Positions 51,206 through 62,750 of a stretch of 64,000 bases of DNA are shown here, one piece after another. The position numbers were made by a program, and so were the translations under genes. Origin of the DNA: Panulirus ornatus (taxonomy: Eukaryota > Arthropoda > Malacostraca > Decapoda > Palinuridae); NCBI RefSeq assembly GCF_036320965.1, contig NC_092225.1, positions 73,827,935-73,891,934 of the forward strand, given 5' to 3'. The notes beneath the pieces are model-generated. The model was not told the origin of the DNA and searched no databases. It saw nothing but the letters and a program-made list of their open reading frames with translations. Numbering within the stretch: the stretch's first letter is position 1; each line of letters opens with the position of its first letter.

Positions 51206-51320
51206 CCCTTTTAACTCATAAGTTGGCTCAGTGATGGACCTTGTCTTTAAATCATAACTTGGCTCAGTGATGGATTTAGTCTTTTAACTGATAAGTTGGC
51301 TCAGTGATGGACCTAGTATT
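51206..51320. repeat. Three-copy 35-37 bp tandem repeat
   Basis: CTTTTAACTCATAAGTTGG followed by CTCAGTGATGGACC appears three times with small changes, starting near 51208, 51245 and 51281. Confidence 0.75.
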
Positions 51321-52899
51321 GGACCCCAAAATTAAATGTAGCCTTTCTTTCAAAATATGAAAAAAAGTTTCCCGTCTTTTACCATTTTGAATTTTTACTG
51401 TACACTCACATTGCAAAACTTGTCACATAAAGACCTAGTGGAATACACTGAGGAAGGTATGTGCTTTGCTTGAAAATGTGGGTCAAAATCAGTACAGTAC
51501 AAAGATAAATTGCCATCGTAATTCAAATCTGGTTATCTAATGGTCAAGCAGTAGCTGGATTATGGAATTAGCCTGATTGAAGGTGATGATGTTGCCACAG
51601 AAACTTAATAGCAGAGTGAATAACTTTTAAACCACTGAGTTTTATTTTTCCATATAAAAAGATTATATAAATCTTAAACATTACAACTGCCATGTCTGTA
51701 CTGTAATTACCAAAAACTCTTCTTTGTTTCTGATTCCAAAATGTATGATGCAAAATAAGAACCAATAAGTATGTAGAGATTGAAAGCTGAGGGTGGTACT
51801 TCGTCCATTTAAGGTTGGGAATTTGTTAAAATTAGTTTCTTGTTGCTGTAATGAGGATGATGCTTCAGGAGAAACAGAAGGCAAATCCTGCATTTCATCA
51901 TTGCAGGAACAGGTCTGTATTTGCTTAGAAAAGCAACACTACCCAGGCTTGAGAGTATGGGGATGTGGGCTTAGTGAATGGGTTGGAGTAGCGGTAATGG
52001 TCATGTAAAAATCTTTGTTGTCTTCCTAAACAATTCTTATAATGTCACTTCATTAAGTACAGTACTATACTCAGCAATTAAAAAAACAAACAAACAATGG
52101 ACTTTAGCAATGTACAAATGCCAATGCAGTGCCTAGACAATGGAGGGGCAAGTTCTACAAATGTGGGTGCCATTTCAATAAGTACCTGTATGCTTCAATG
52201 TGCCAGATTATGGGAGCTGCTAAAGTTTAGAATGCTGGACTAAAGTTATGTATTTTATTTGTTTATGACTTCCCGAGGACCAATATCTAAGAAAGTCTTA
52301 GTGTTGCCCAGGACCTTTCTGAAGGCTCCAGCAGCTCAAGGCTGTACTACAGGCTGTAATACTACCAGTAGCAAGGAAATGGAGACTCCATTGGAGTGAG
52401 AAATATTTTGACAAGCTTGAACTCCCACTGATACAAACTTACCAAAGGTAACTTTTCACTTAATGTGTAACTTTGAGCTGGCAGAGTCTGGTAACACCAA
52501 CTGGAGATATTAAGAGTGCATATGGTTGGCCTATGAAAACATCAACCAAAGGTGAGTCCTCCTCTGTCCTAGTTTTAGGTGATATGATGATAGAAATCAA
52601 CCAATTTTTTCAAAATATAACTTGCTGTGTCCCTCAAATATCCCTAAAGAACAAGTTATTCATACTTCATTACGGAAACAAAAAGAATATCTCGATAGAA
52701 TTTGAAATTAATTTTATTCCAGTTGTTTCAGTATGGTCAGTACTTCTGATGTTTTTTGTATTCAAATTGTAAAATTGTTTCCTTTGACTTTAATCTCAAA
52801 TATATAGAAAATTAAATGTTCACTGAAATAGTGCAAACAGGTATATTCACTACTTTGGTGGTACAGGTTATACTCTCTAATTTGGCGATCTGTGGTCCA
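51321..52899. other. Unassigned AT-rich DNA
   Basis: About 1.6 kb. Open frames up to 99 codons (52473-52772) have no recognisable domain. No repeat family recognised. Confidence 0.45.
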
Positions 52900-53400
52900 G
52901 CACATTTTGAATCTGACGCCATCGATTTGTAGATCTGCCACCAGGGCAGCTCTGTTAGAGAGATTACAGAAGAAAACCTAGAGGAATGTATGAACATTGA
53001 TAGTGATATGCCTGTTGTTTATCAACCGACTGATCAAGAAATTGTATAGATGGTTCAGCAAGGTGAGTAGAAACAAGATCATTGTGAAAAAAGTGCTGAG
53101 GAAAACGAGGAAGTGGAAGAAAGAATTTCTTTAGCTAAACATAACCAGATGAAAGATTTAATTGGACTAGAGCAAAGGGACTTTATAAAAGAACAAGAAA
53201 TTATGTCTGTTTGTTTGATTAAAAGAAAATCAAGGAAACGCCAAAGTTCCAGAAACAAGGTGCATTGCAACAGTGGTTGAAGAAGATCGTTAATCACATA
53301 GCCAAGGCTCATTCCAGCACAGAAAATCCACTTCCCTGCACCTCCTCTGACCCTGATGTGCAAGTATCTGCTGATCATGGGAGACCCTGATAACCCTCCA
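52900..53400 (+). pseudogene. Possible C-terminal part of a Tigger/jerky-like transposase
   Basis: Joined plus-strand frames read EENLEECMNIDSDMP and TDQEIV, a stop, MVQQGE, then an acidic stretch (SAEENEEVEERISLAKHNQ), KDLIGLEQRDFIKEQE, LIKRKSRKRQ and, in a second frame, KFQKQGALQQWLKK. The order (D-E-I-V, acidic linker, helix, KRK, then Q..L/I..F/W..KK) resembles the tail of pogo/Tigger-type DDE transposases and jerky-like proteins. The catalytic DDE core is not visible upstream. At least two stops and one frame change. The resemblance is by eye and may be fortuitous. Confidence 0.3.
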
Positions 53401-54424
53401 TACCCATACAGGTCTATTTCTGTTTTCTGGCAATGGCCAGGTCCTAGGGTTGCCAGATGAAAGAGCTACAAATGGACTTATTTTATCAAATATCTGCACC
53501 ACACTTATGGAAAACAAATTTGGAGAGCTAAAAGAATGAGTTGTCATTTACTAAATGTTATGCATTTTGAAGATTAATAATTGTTTAAAGTAATACAAAT
53601 TGGTATACAAAATCATGCTGATTATTAGGATACAGTATTCTTATTTTGCTTATGAGAGAATTATCAATTCAATGTATACTAATTTTCTTTGAATTAATCA
53701 CAAGACCTTGGATATGAATGTCCATTAGTGTTCAAAAGATGCAAATCTAAAGTAGAGACAAATAATTGAATTAGGCGTGAAGTTGTAGTGGATCGTGTGG
53801 CAATTCTACTTGCCAGAGCACTTATGGCAAATGGAACACAAATGGTAACGATACCATATGAACTTCAATATACAGACAGCATGAATAAATCTAAGAAGTT
53901 GTACAATAGTAGAGAATGTTCAAGACATTGGGTGCAAAAATCCCTCCCCATACACTATAAGTAGGTAATTTACAGATAGCATATGACAGGGTTATAGAAG
54001 TATCTTGTAATATCATTAAGGGGAGCTCCTTCACCTCTCCAGTTGTACCTGATAGATTTTCTGTAATGTAGTGTCAGTGCCAAATAAAGAGAGTAGGCAT
54101 ACCCATGCATGACATACCCAGAATATATTAAAACTTAATATGGCACTTCAAAATGTAAAGTACAGTACATATACTGACACATTTGTAAACTGTACAAGGT
54201 CTGACGTATGATCAACCCCTTTGGATGTGGAAGCCAGCCATTAACCCTTTCATCATAGATGGAAAGTACATGTCCCTAGACACTTCCTGTAGAGCAATGT
54301 GGCTGGTATGGATATGTCGAACCATTTTTATTTTGCAAAAGGGTGGTCTGTGATTGGAAAGTGCTGAATGACAATCTGTCTCTTTCCATTGACCAGGTTC
54401 ATATTTTACAACATAAAAAGAAAA
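53401..54424. other. Unassigned AT-rich DNA
   Basis: About 1 kb between the possible transposase remnant and the F1 tandem array. No gene or repeat recognised. Confidence 0.45.
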
Positions 54425-56605
54425 GGTGGGTTGATTAGAAAGGGTAGTGAGTGGTGGGATGAAGAAGTAAGATTATTAGTGAAAGAGAAGAGAGAGGCAT
54501 TTGGATGATTTTTGCAAGGAAAAAATGCAATTGAGTGGGAGATGTATAAAAGAAAGAGACAGGAGGTCAAGAGAAAGGTGCAAGAGGTGAAAAAGAGGGC
54601 AAATGAGAGTTGGGGTGAGAGAGTATCATTAAATTTTAGGGAGAATAAAAAGATATTCTGGAAGGAGGCAAATAAAGTGCATAAGACAAGGGAGCAAATG
54701 GGAACTTCAGTGAAGGGTGCTAATGGGGAGGTAATAACAAGTAGTGGTGATGTGAGAAGGAGATGGAGTGAGTATTTTGAAGGTTTGTTGAATGTGTTTG
54801 ATGATAGAGTGGCAGATATAGGGTGTCTTGGTCGAGGTGGTGTGCAAAGTGAGAGGGTTGGGGAAAATGATTTGGTAAACAGAGAAGAGGTAGTAAAAGC
54901 TTTGCGGAAGATGAAAGCCGGCAAGGCAGCAGGTTTGGATGGTATTGCAGTGGAATTTATTAAAAAAGGGGGGGACTGTATTGTTGACTGGTTGGTAAGG
55001 TTATTTAATGTATGTATGACTCATGGTGAGGTGCCTGAGGATTGGCGGAATGCGTGCATAGTGCCATTGTACAAAGGCAAAGGGGATAAGAGTGAGTGCT
55101 CAAATTACAGAGGTATAAGTTTGTTGAGTATTCCTGGTAAATTATATGGGAGGGTATTGATTGAGAGGGTGAAGGCATGTACAGAGCATCAGATTGGGGA
55201 AGAGCAGTGTGGTTTCAGAAGTGGTAGAGGATGTGTGGATCAGGTGTTTGCTTTGAAGAATGTATGTGAGAAATACTTAGAAAAGCAAATGGATTTGTAT
55301 GTAGCATTTATGGATCTGGAGAAGGCATATGATAGAGTTGATAGAGATGCTCTGTGGAAGGTATTAAGAATATATGGTGTGGGAGGCAAGTTGTTAGAAG
55401 CAGTGAAAAGTTTTTATCGAGGATGTAAGGCATGTGTACGTGTAGGAAGAGAGGAAAGTGATTGGTTCTCAGTGAATGTAGGTTTGCGGCAGGGGTGTGT
55501 GATGTCTCCATGGTTGTTTAATTTGTTTATGGATGGGGTTGTTAGGGAGGTAAATGCAAGAGTCTTGGAAAGAGGGGCAAGTATGAAGTCTGTTGGGGAT
55601 GAGAGAGCTTGGGAAGTGAGTCAGTTGTTGTTCGCTGATGATACAGCGCTGGTGGCGGATTCATGTGAGAAACTGCAGAAGCTGGTGATGGAATTTGGTA
55701 AAGTGTGTGGAAGAAGAAAGTTAAGAGTAAATGTGAATAAGAGCAAGGTTATTAGGTACAGTAGGGTTGAGGGTCAAGTCAATTGGGAGGTGAGTTTGAA
55801 TGGAGAAAAACTGGAGGAAGTGAAGTGTTTTAGATATCTGGGAGTGGATCTATCAGCGGATGGAACCATGGAAGCGGAAGTGGATCATAGGGTGGGGAAG
55901 GGGGCGAAAATTTTGGGAGCCTTGAAAAATGTGTGGAAGTCGAGAACATTATCCCGGAAAGCAAAAATGGGTATGTTTGAAGGAATAGTGGTTCCAACAA
56001 TGTTGTATGGTTGCGAGGCGTGGGCTATGGATAGAGTTGTGCGCAGGAGGATGGATGTACTGGAAATGAGATGTTTGAGGACAATGTGTGGTGTGAGGTG
56101 GTTTGATTGAGTAAGTAACGTAAGGGTAAGAGAGATGTGTGGAAATAAAAAGAGCGTGGTTGAGAGAGCAGAAGAGGGTGTTTTGAAATGGTTTGGGCAC
56201 ATGGAGAGAATGAGTGAGGAAAGATTGACCAAGAGGATATATGTGTCGGAGGTGGAGGGAACGAGGAGAAGAGGGAGACCAAATTGGAGGTGGAAAGACG
56301 GAGTGAAAAGGATTTTGTGTGATCGGGGCCTGAACATGCAGGAGGGTGAAAGGAGGGCAAGGAATAGAGTGAATTGGAGCGATGTGGTATACAGGGGTTG
56401 ACGTGCTGTCAGTGGATTGAATCAAGGCATGTGAAGCGTCCGGGGTAAACCATGGAAAGCTGTGTAGGTATGTATATTTGCGTGTGTGGACGTGTGTATG
56501 TACTTGTGTATGGGGGGGGTTGGGCCATTTCTTTCGTCTGTTTCCTTGCGCTACCTCGCAAACGCGGGAGACAGCGACAAAGTATAAAAAAAAAAAAAAA
56601 AAAAA
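54425..56605 (+). mobile_element. F1 LINE, array copy A, short 3' UTR and A-tail
   Basis: Starts in the EN-RT linker at AGGTGGGTTGATTAGAAAGG. TGA at 54506-54508 replaces CGA (also at 46333-46335). Then an open 532-codon block to a second CGA to TGA stop at 56108-56110. The C-terminal block 56135-56401 is open to VVYRG. The short UTR (GGAAAGCTGTGTAGGTATG, GTGTATGTACTTGTGTATGG) ends in TATA and about 22 A. Copy B starts at the next base. Confidence 0.92.
54512..56110 (+). pseudogene. F1 reverse transcriptase, 532-codon block
   Basis: Second-longest open frame in the window. Linker (KRKRQEVKRKVQEVKKRA), AGLDGIAVEFI, NYRGISLLSIPGKLYGRV, CGFRSGRG, AFMDLEKAYDRVDRDALW, GLRQGCVMSPW, LLFADDTALVADS, KLRVNVNKSKVIRYS and CFRYLGVDLSADGTMEAEV are all intact, so the polymerase core is complete. 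It ends at WFD because CGA became TGA. The first start codon shown is TTG in the sequence (GGATGATTTTTGCAAGG context), so there is no natural ATG start here. The C-terminal domain resumes in frame just after the stop. Confidence 0.87.
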
Positions 56606-57613
56606 ATGACTCATGGTGAGGTGCCTGAGGATTGGAGGAATGCGTGCATAGTGCAATTGTACAAAGGCAAAAGGGATAAGAGTGAGTGCTCAAATTACAG
56701 AGGTATGAGTTTGTTGAGTATTCCTGGTAAATTATATGGGAGGGTATTGATTGAGAGGGTGAAGGCATGTACAGAGCATCAGATTGGGGAAGAGCAGTGT
56801 GGTTTCAGAAGTGGTAGAGGATGTGTGGATCAGGTGTTTGCTTTGAAGAATGTATGTGAGAAATATTTAGAAAAGCAAATGGATTTGTATGTAGCATTTA
56901 TGGATCTGGAGAAGGCATATGATAGAGTTGATAGAGATGCTCTGTGGAAGGTATTAAGAATATATGGTGTGGGAGGAAAGTTGTTAGAAGCAGTGAAAAG
57001 TTTTTATCGAGGATGTAAGGCATGTGTACGTGTAGGAAGAGAGGAAAGTGATTGGTTCTCAGTGAATGTAGGTTTGCGGCAGGGGTGTGTGATGTCTCCA
57101 TGGTTGTTTAATTTGTTTATGGATGGGGTTGTTAGGGAGGTGAATGCAAGAGTTTTGGAAAGAGGGGCAAAAATGAAGTCTGTTGGGGATGAGAGAGCTT
57201 GGGAAGTGAGTCAGTTGTTGTTCGCTGATGATACAGCGATGGTGGCTGATTCATGTGAGAAACAGCAGAAGCTGGTGACTGAGTTTGGTAAAGTGTGTGA
57301 AAGAAGAAAGTTGAGAGTAAATGTGAATAAGAGCAAGGTTATTAGGTACAGTAGGGTTGAGGGTCAAGTCAATTGGGAGGTAAGTGTGAATGGAGAAAAA
57401 CTGGAAGAAGTAAAGTGTTTTAGATATCTGGGAGTGGATCTGGCAGCGGATGGAACCATGGAAGCGAAAGTGAATCATAGGGTGGGGGAGGGGGCGAAAA
57501 TCCTGGGAGCCTTGAAGAATGTGTGGAAGTCGAGAACATTATCTCGGAAAGCAAAAATGGGTATGTTTGAAGGAATAGTGGTTCCAACAATGTTGTATGG
57601 TTGCGAGGCGTGA
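56606..57613 (+). pseudogene. F1 reverse transcriptase, 335-codon block of copy B
   Basis: RT from THGEVPEDWRNACIVQLYKGK through CGFRSGRG, AFMDLEKAYDRVDRDALW, GLRQGCVMSPW, LLFADDTAMVADS and CFRYLGVDLAADGTMEAKV to MLYGCEA, ending where TGG (Trp of CEAWAMD) has become TGA. Catalytic residues are present, but the part before THGEVPEDW, including AGLDGIAVEF, is cut off at the poly(A) junction, and the C-terminal domain is separated by the stop. Confidence 0.87.
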
Positions 57614-58462
57614 GCTATGGATAGGGTTGTGCGCAGAAGGGTGGATGTGCTGGAAATGAGATATTTGAGGACAATGTGTGGTGTGAGGTGGTTTGATCAA
57701 GTAAGTAATGTAAGGGTAAGAGAGATGTGTGGAAATAAAAAGAGCGTGGTTGAGAGAGCAGAAGAGGGTGTTTTGAAATGGTTTGGGCACATGGAGAGAA
57801 TGAGTGAGGAAAGATTGACCAAGAGGATATATGTGTCGGAGGTGGAGGGAACGAGGAGAAGTGGGAGACCAAATTGGAGGTGGAAAGATGGAGTGAAAAA
57901 GATTTTGAGCGATCGGGGCCTGGACATGCAGGAGGGTGAAAGGCGGGCAAGGAATAGAGTGAATTGGATCGGTGTGGTGTACCGGGGTTGACGGGCTGTC
58001 AGTGGATTGAATCAGGGCATGTGAAGCGTCTGGGGTAAACCATGGAATGCTGTGTCGGGCCTGGATGTGGAAAGGGAGCTGCGGTTTCGGGCATTATTGC
58101 ATGACAGCTAGGGACTGAGTGTGAACGAATGAGGCCTTTGTTGTCTTTTCCTAGCGCTACCCCGCACACATGAGGGGGGAGGGGGATGGTATTCCATGTG
58201 TGGCGAGGTGGCGATGGGAATGAATAAAGGCAGACAGTGTGAATTGTGTGCATGGGTATATATGTATGTGTCTGTGTGTGTAATATATATGTGTACATTG
58301 AGATGTATAGGCATGTATATTTGCATGTGTGGACGTGTGTGTATATACATGTGTATGGGGGTGGGTTGGGCCATTTCTTTCGTCTGTTTCCTTGTGCTAC
58401 CTCGCAAACGTGGGAGACAGCGACAAAGCAAAATAATAAATAATAAATAGATAAATAAAAAG
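56606..58462 (+). mobile_element. F1 LINE, array copy B, long 3' UTR
   Basis: Begins directly after the poly(A) of copy A, at TGACTCATGGTGAGGTGCC in the RT N-terminal region. TGG to TGA at about 57611-57613 (GCEA*AMDRV) splits the frame; the rest (57617-57991) is open to VVYRG. Distinctive VQLYKGKRDKSE (others VPLYKGKGDKSE) and RGMSLLS (others RGISLLS). Long UTR 57992-58436 and an A-rich tail AATAATAAATAATAAATAGATAAATAAAAAG. Confidence 0.92.
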
Positions 58463-59373
58463 AAAAGTGGTAAAGTATGTGAAAGAAGAAAGCTGAGAGT
58501 AAATGTGAATAAGAACAAGGTTATTAAGTACAGTAGGGTTGAGGGACAAGTCAATTGGGAGGTAAGTTTGAATGGAGAAAAACTGGAGGAAGTGAATTGT
58601 TTTAGATATCTGGGAGTGGATTCGGCAGAGGATGGAACCATGGAAGCGGAAGTGAATCATAGGGTGGGGGAGGAGGCGAAAGTTCTGGGAGCCTTGAAGA
58701 ATGTTTGGAAGTCGAGAACATTATCTTGGAAAGCAAAAATGGGTATGTTTGAAGAAACAGTGGTTCCAACAATGTTATATGGTTGCAAGGCATGGGCTAT
58801 AGAGTTGTGCGGAGGAGGGTGGATGTGCTGGAAATGAGATGTTTGAGGACAATATGTGGTGCGAGGTGGTTTGATCGAGTTAGTAATAAAAGGGTAAGAG
58901 ATATGTGTGGTAATAAAGAGTGTGGTTGAGAGAGCAGAAGAGGGTGTTTTGAAATGGTTTGGTCACATGGAGAGAATGAGTGAGGAAAGATTGACAAAGA
59001 GGATATATGTGTCAGAGGTGGAGGGAACGAGGAGAAGTGGGAGACCAAATTGGAGGTGGAAAGATGGAGTGAAAAAGATTTTGAGTGATCAGGGTCTGAA
59101 CATGCAGGAGAGTGAAAGGCGTGCAAGGAATAGAGTGAATTGGAATGATGTGGTATACCGGGGTCGACGTGCTCTCAGTGGATTGAACCAGGGCATGTGA
59201 AGCGTCTGGGGTAAACCATGGAAAGCTGTGTAGGTATGTATATTTGCGTGTGTGGACGTGTGTGTATATACATGTGTATGGGGGTGGGTTGGCCATTTCT
59301 TTCGTCTGTTTCCTTGTGCTACCTCGCAAACGTGGGAGACAGCGACAAAGTATAAAAAAAAAAAAAAAAAAAA
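58463..59373 (+). mobile_element. F1 LINE, array copy C, mosaic short 3' UTR
   Basis: Starts at TGGTAAAGTATGTGAAAG (motif D). Blocks 58505-58837 and 58907-59200. A small deletion near 58800 removes the codons between AI and ELC (AIELCGGG instead of AMDRVVRR), and a three-base loss plus shift near 58914 damages GNKKS. The 3' UTR is short and mosaic: its GGAAAGCTGTGTAGGTATG junction and TATA-A tail are like copy A, while GACGTGTGTGTATATACATG and CTTGTGCTACCTCGCAAACGTG are like copy B. The next base starts a second copy of B's 5' end. Confidence 0.88.
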
Positions 59374-60965
59374 TGACTCATGGTGAGGTGCCTGAGGATT
59401 GGAGGAATGCGTGCATAGTGCAATTGTACAAAGGCAAAAGGGATAAGAGTGAGTGCTCAAATTACAGAGGTATGAGTTTGTTGAGTATTCCTGGTAAATT
59501 ATATGGGAGGGTATTGATTGAGAGGGTGAAGGCATGTACAGAGCATCAGATTGGGGAAGAGCAGTGTGGTTTCAGAAGTGGTAGAGGATGTGTGGATCAG
59601 GTGTTTGCTTTGAAGAATGTATGTGAGAAATATTTAGAAAAGCAAATGGATTTGTATGTAGCATTTATGGATCTGGAGAAGGCATATGATAGAGTTGATA
59701 GAGATGCTCTGTGGAAGGTATTAAGAATATATGGTGTGGGAGGCAAGTTGTTAAAGCATGAAAATTTTTATCGAGGAAAAAAAAGGGATGTTACGTGAGG
59801 AAAGAGGAAAATGATTGGGTTTTCAGTGAATGTAGGGTTTTCCAGGGGGGTTTTGATGTCTCCATGGTTTTTAATTTTTTTTATGGATGGGGTTTTAGGG
59901 AGGTAAATCAAGAGTCCCTTGGGAAAAAAGGGGGAATAAAGAAATCTTTGGGGTTTAGAAGCTTGGGGGGGATCATTTTTTTTCGCTGATTAACACGCTG
60001 GTGGCGGATTTCCCTGTGAAAACTGCAGAAGCTGGTGATGGAATTTGGTAAAGGGTGGAAGAAGAAAGTTAAAAGTAAATTGAATAAAACAAGGGAAATT
60101 AAATACAGTAGGGTTGAGGGGCAATCAATTGGGAGGGGAGTTTTAAAGGGGAAAAACGGAGGGAATGAAGTGTTTTAGATATCTGGGGGTGGGTTTTAAA
60201 GGGTGGAACCATGGGAAACGAAATGAAACAAGGGGGGGAAGGGGGGAAAATTTGGGAGCCTTTAAAATGTTTAAAAAAGAGAACATTTTCCCGGAAAGCA
60301 AAAATGGGGATGTTTGAAGAAAAGTGGTTCCAACAATTTGTAAGGGGTTCGAGGCCCTGGGCCCATGGGTAATTTTTTGCCCCAGAAGGGGGGGGTTCTG
60401 GGAAAAAGGGTTTTGAGGACAATGTTGGTGTGATGGGTTTATTGAGTAAGTAAAGTAAGGGGAAAGAAATTTGGGAAATAAAAAGAGCGGGTTTAGAGAG
60501 CAGAAAGGGGGTTTTTAAATGGGTTTTGGGGACATGGGGGAATGAGTAAAGGAAAAAATTTACCAAAGGGTTTTGTCGGGGGTAGGGAACGAGGAAAAAG
60601 GGGGACCAAATTGGGGGTGGAAAAGGATGAAAAAAATTTTGGGAAACGGGGGCCCAAAAAGGGGGGTGAAAAGGGGGGCAAGGGAAAAAGTGGAAATTGA
60701 GGGGGGGTTTTGTAATTTAAAAAAAACAGGGGTTGGGGGGCAGGGGCTTTTCATGGGATTGGGAATTCCCCAAACATTTTTAACGGGGGGCCGGGGGTAA
60801 AAACAAAAAGAAAAAGCTTTTTGTTTTTATTTAATTAAATTTCGGTGTGTGGACCGGGGGTATTCTTTATTGGGGTTGGGGCCCTTCTTTCGTCTGGTTT
60901 TCCCTTCGCTACCCCCCGCAAACCGGGGGACAGCGACAAAGTATAAAAAAAAAAAAAAAAAAAAA
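59374..60965 (+). mobile_element. Second array unit: hybrid of copies B and A, degraded from about 59750
   Basis: 59374-59640 matches the 5' start of copy B (GTGCAATTGTACAAAGGC, GGTATGAGTTTG, AAATATTTAG). By 59745 it matches copy A instead (GGAGGCAAGTTG, later GGTGATGGAATTTGG and AGAGTC..TTGG). From about 59750 nearly every few bases carry homopolymer expansions or losses (GTTTTCCAGGGGGGTTTTG, GGGGGGGATC). Order of islands still follows F1 to the tip GACAGCGACAAAGTATA and an A-run at 60944-60967. Translations are meaningless. Confidence 0.75.
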
Positions 60966-62750
60966 AAGAATATGGTGATGCCTGAGGGTTGGAGGAATTT
61001 CCTGCATATCAATTGTACAAAGGGAAAAGGGGTAAGATGATGCTCAAATTTTCAGAGGTTTAATTTTTTATATTCCTTAAATTTTTATGGGAGGGTAAAA
61101 TTTATTGAGAGGGGGAAGGCATGTACAACACAGATTGGGGGGACAGTGGGGGTTTCCCGAAAAATGGTAAGGGTTGTGGTTTAGGTTTTGCTTTTAAGAA
61201 TGTATTGAAAAAAATTTAGAAAAGCAAAAAAATTTTTTTAAGTACATTTAAGGATCTGGAAAGGCCTATGATAGAAATTTATAGAGATCCGTGGGAAAGG
61301 GATTAAGAATATATGGGGTGGGAGGAAATTGTTAGAACATGAAAAGTTTTTTTTTCGAGGATTAAGGGATTGTAAAATTAAAGAAAAAGTATTTTTTCAT
61401 GAAAAGTAGGTTTGCGGCAGGGGTTTGATGTCTCCATGGGTTTTTAATTTTTTTGGGTGGGGGTTTTTAGGGAGGGGAAAAGCAAATTTGGGAAAAAGGG
61501 GGAAAAAGAATCTGTTGGGGGTAAGAGCTTGGGGAATGATCCCGTTTTTTCCCCAAAAACAGGGGGTGGCATTCATTGAGAAAAAACCCAAACTGGTGAT
61601 GGAAATTTTGGGAAAGTGTTAAAAAAGAAAGTTGAATAAATGTAATTTAAAAGCAAGGTTATTAGGTACAGTAGGGGTTTAGGGGCAAGCAATTGGGGGG
61701 TAAGTGTGAATGGGGAAAAACTGGAAGAAGTAAAAATGTTTTAGATATCTGGGGGGGATTTTGGGAGGGATGGGAAACCCTGGAAGCGAAAGTGAATCAT
61801 AAGGGGGGGGGAGGGGGCAAAATCCTGGGGGCCTTGAAGAATGTTTGGAAAATCAGAACATTTCTTGGAAAGCAAAAATGGGTATGTTTTTAAGGAATAG
61901 TGGTTCCAACAATGTTTATGGGTTCGAGGCGTGACTATGGGTAGGGGTTTTGCCGAAGGGGGGATTGCTGGGAAAAGAATTTTTGAGGGCCCAAAGGTGG
62001 GGTTTAGGTGGTTTTATTAATAATAAGTAAGGGTAAAAAGAATGTGTGGAAAAAAAAGAGGTGGGTTTAGAGAGCAGAAGAGGGGGTTTTGAAATGGGTT
62101 TCACATGGGGAAAAATAAATGAAAAGATTGACCAAGAGGAAATTTCGGGGGGGAGGGGAAAAAGAAGTGGGGGAAACCCAAAATTTGGGGGTGGAAAGAT
62201 TGGGGGTGAAAAAGATTTTGAGCGATCGGGGGCCGGGCATCAGGGGGGTGAAAGGGGGCAAGGGAAAAGAGTGAATTGGGGGCCCTTGGTTACCGGGGTT
62301 TACCTGTCAGTGGATTGAATCAAGGGAGGAAAACGTCTGGGGGAAAACCCTGGAAATTTTGTTGGGGCCCGGAAAGTGGGAAAACCCCCTTTTTTGGGGA
62401 TTATCATGCGCTAAAACGGGGTTAACGAATACCTTTGTTGCTTTTCCTACCTACCCCCCCCACACATAGGGGGGGGATGGTATTTCCCTTGTGGGAAGGG
62501 GGCGATGGGAATGAATTAAAAGGGAGACCTTAATTTGTGAAAGTGATTTGTATTGTCTGTTTTAAAATATATGTGTACATTAGATTTTAGGGATGAAAAT
62601 TTTTTTTGTGTTTGGAAAGTGTGTGTATAAAAAATTTTATGGGGGGGGTTTTGGGCCATTTTTTTCGTCTGTTTCCTTGTGCTACCTCGCAAACGTGGGG
62701 GAAAAGCGACAAAGCAAAAAAAAAAAAAAAAAAATAAAAAATAAATAGAT
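60966..62750 (+). mobile_element. Second array unit: degraded counterpart of copy B
   Basis: Follows an A-run exactly as copy B does. Islands in order: GATGCCTGAGGGTTGGAGG, CAATTGTACAAAGGGAAAAGGGG, GGTTTGCGGCAGGGGT, TATTAGGTACAGTAGG, GGTATGTTTTTAAGGAATAGTGG, the long UTR (GGGGGGGATGGTATTTCCC, GATGGGAATGAATTAAAAGG) and a tail AAATAAAAAATAAATAGATAAAAAAAAAG like that of copy B. The offset from copy B is about 4.36 kb. Error-rich throughout. Confidence 0.7.

Noticed and set aside
54425..59373. Regularly repeated F1 copies as a CRISPR-like or satellite array
   Set aside because: Units are truncated LINE copies of different length with coding content and A-tails; there are no short repeats with spacers.
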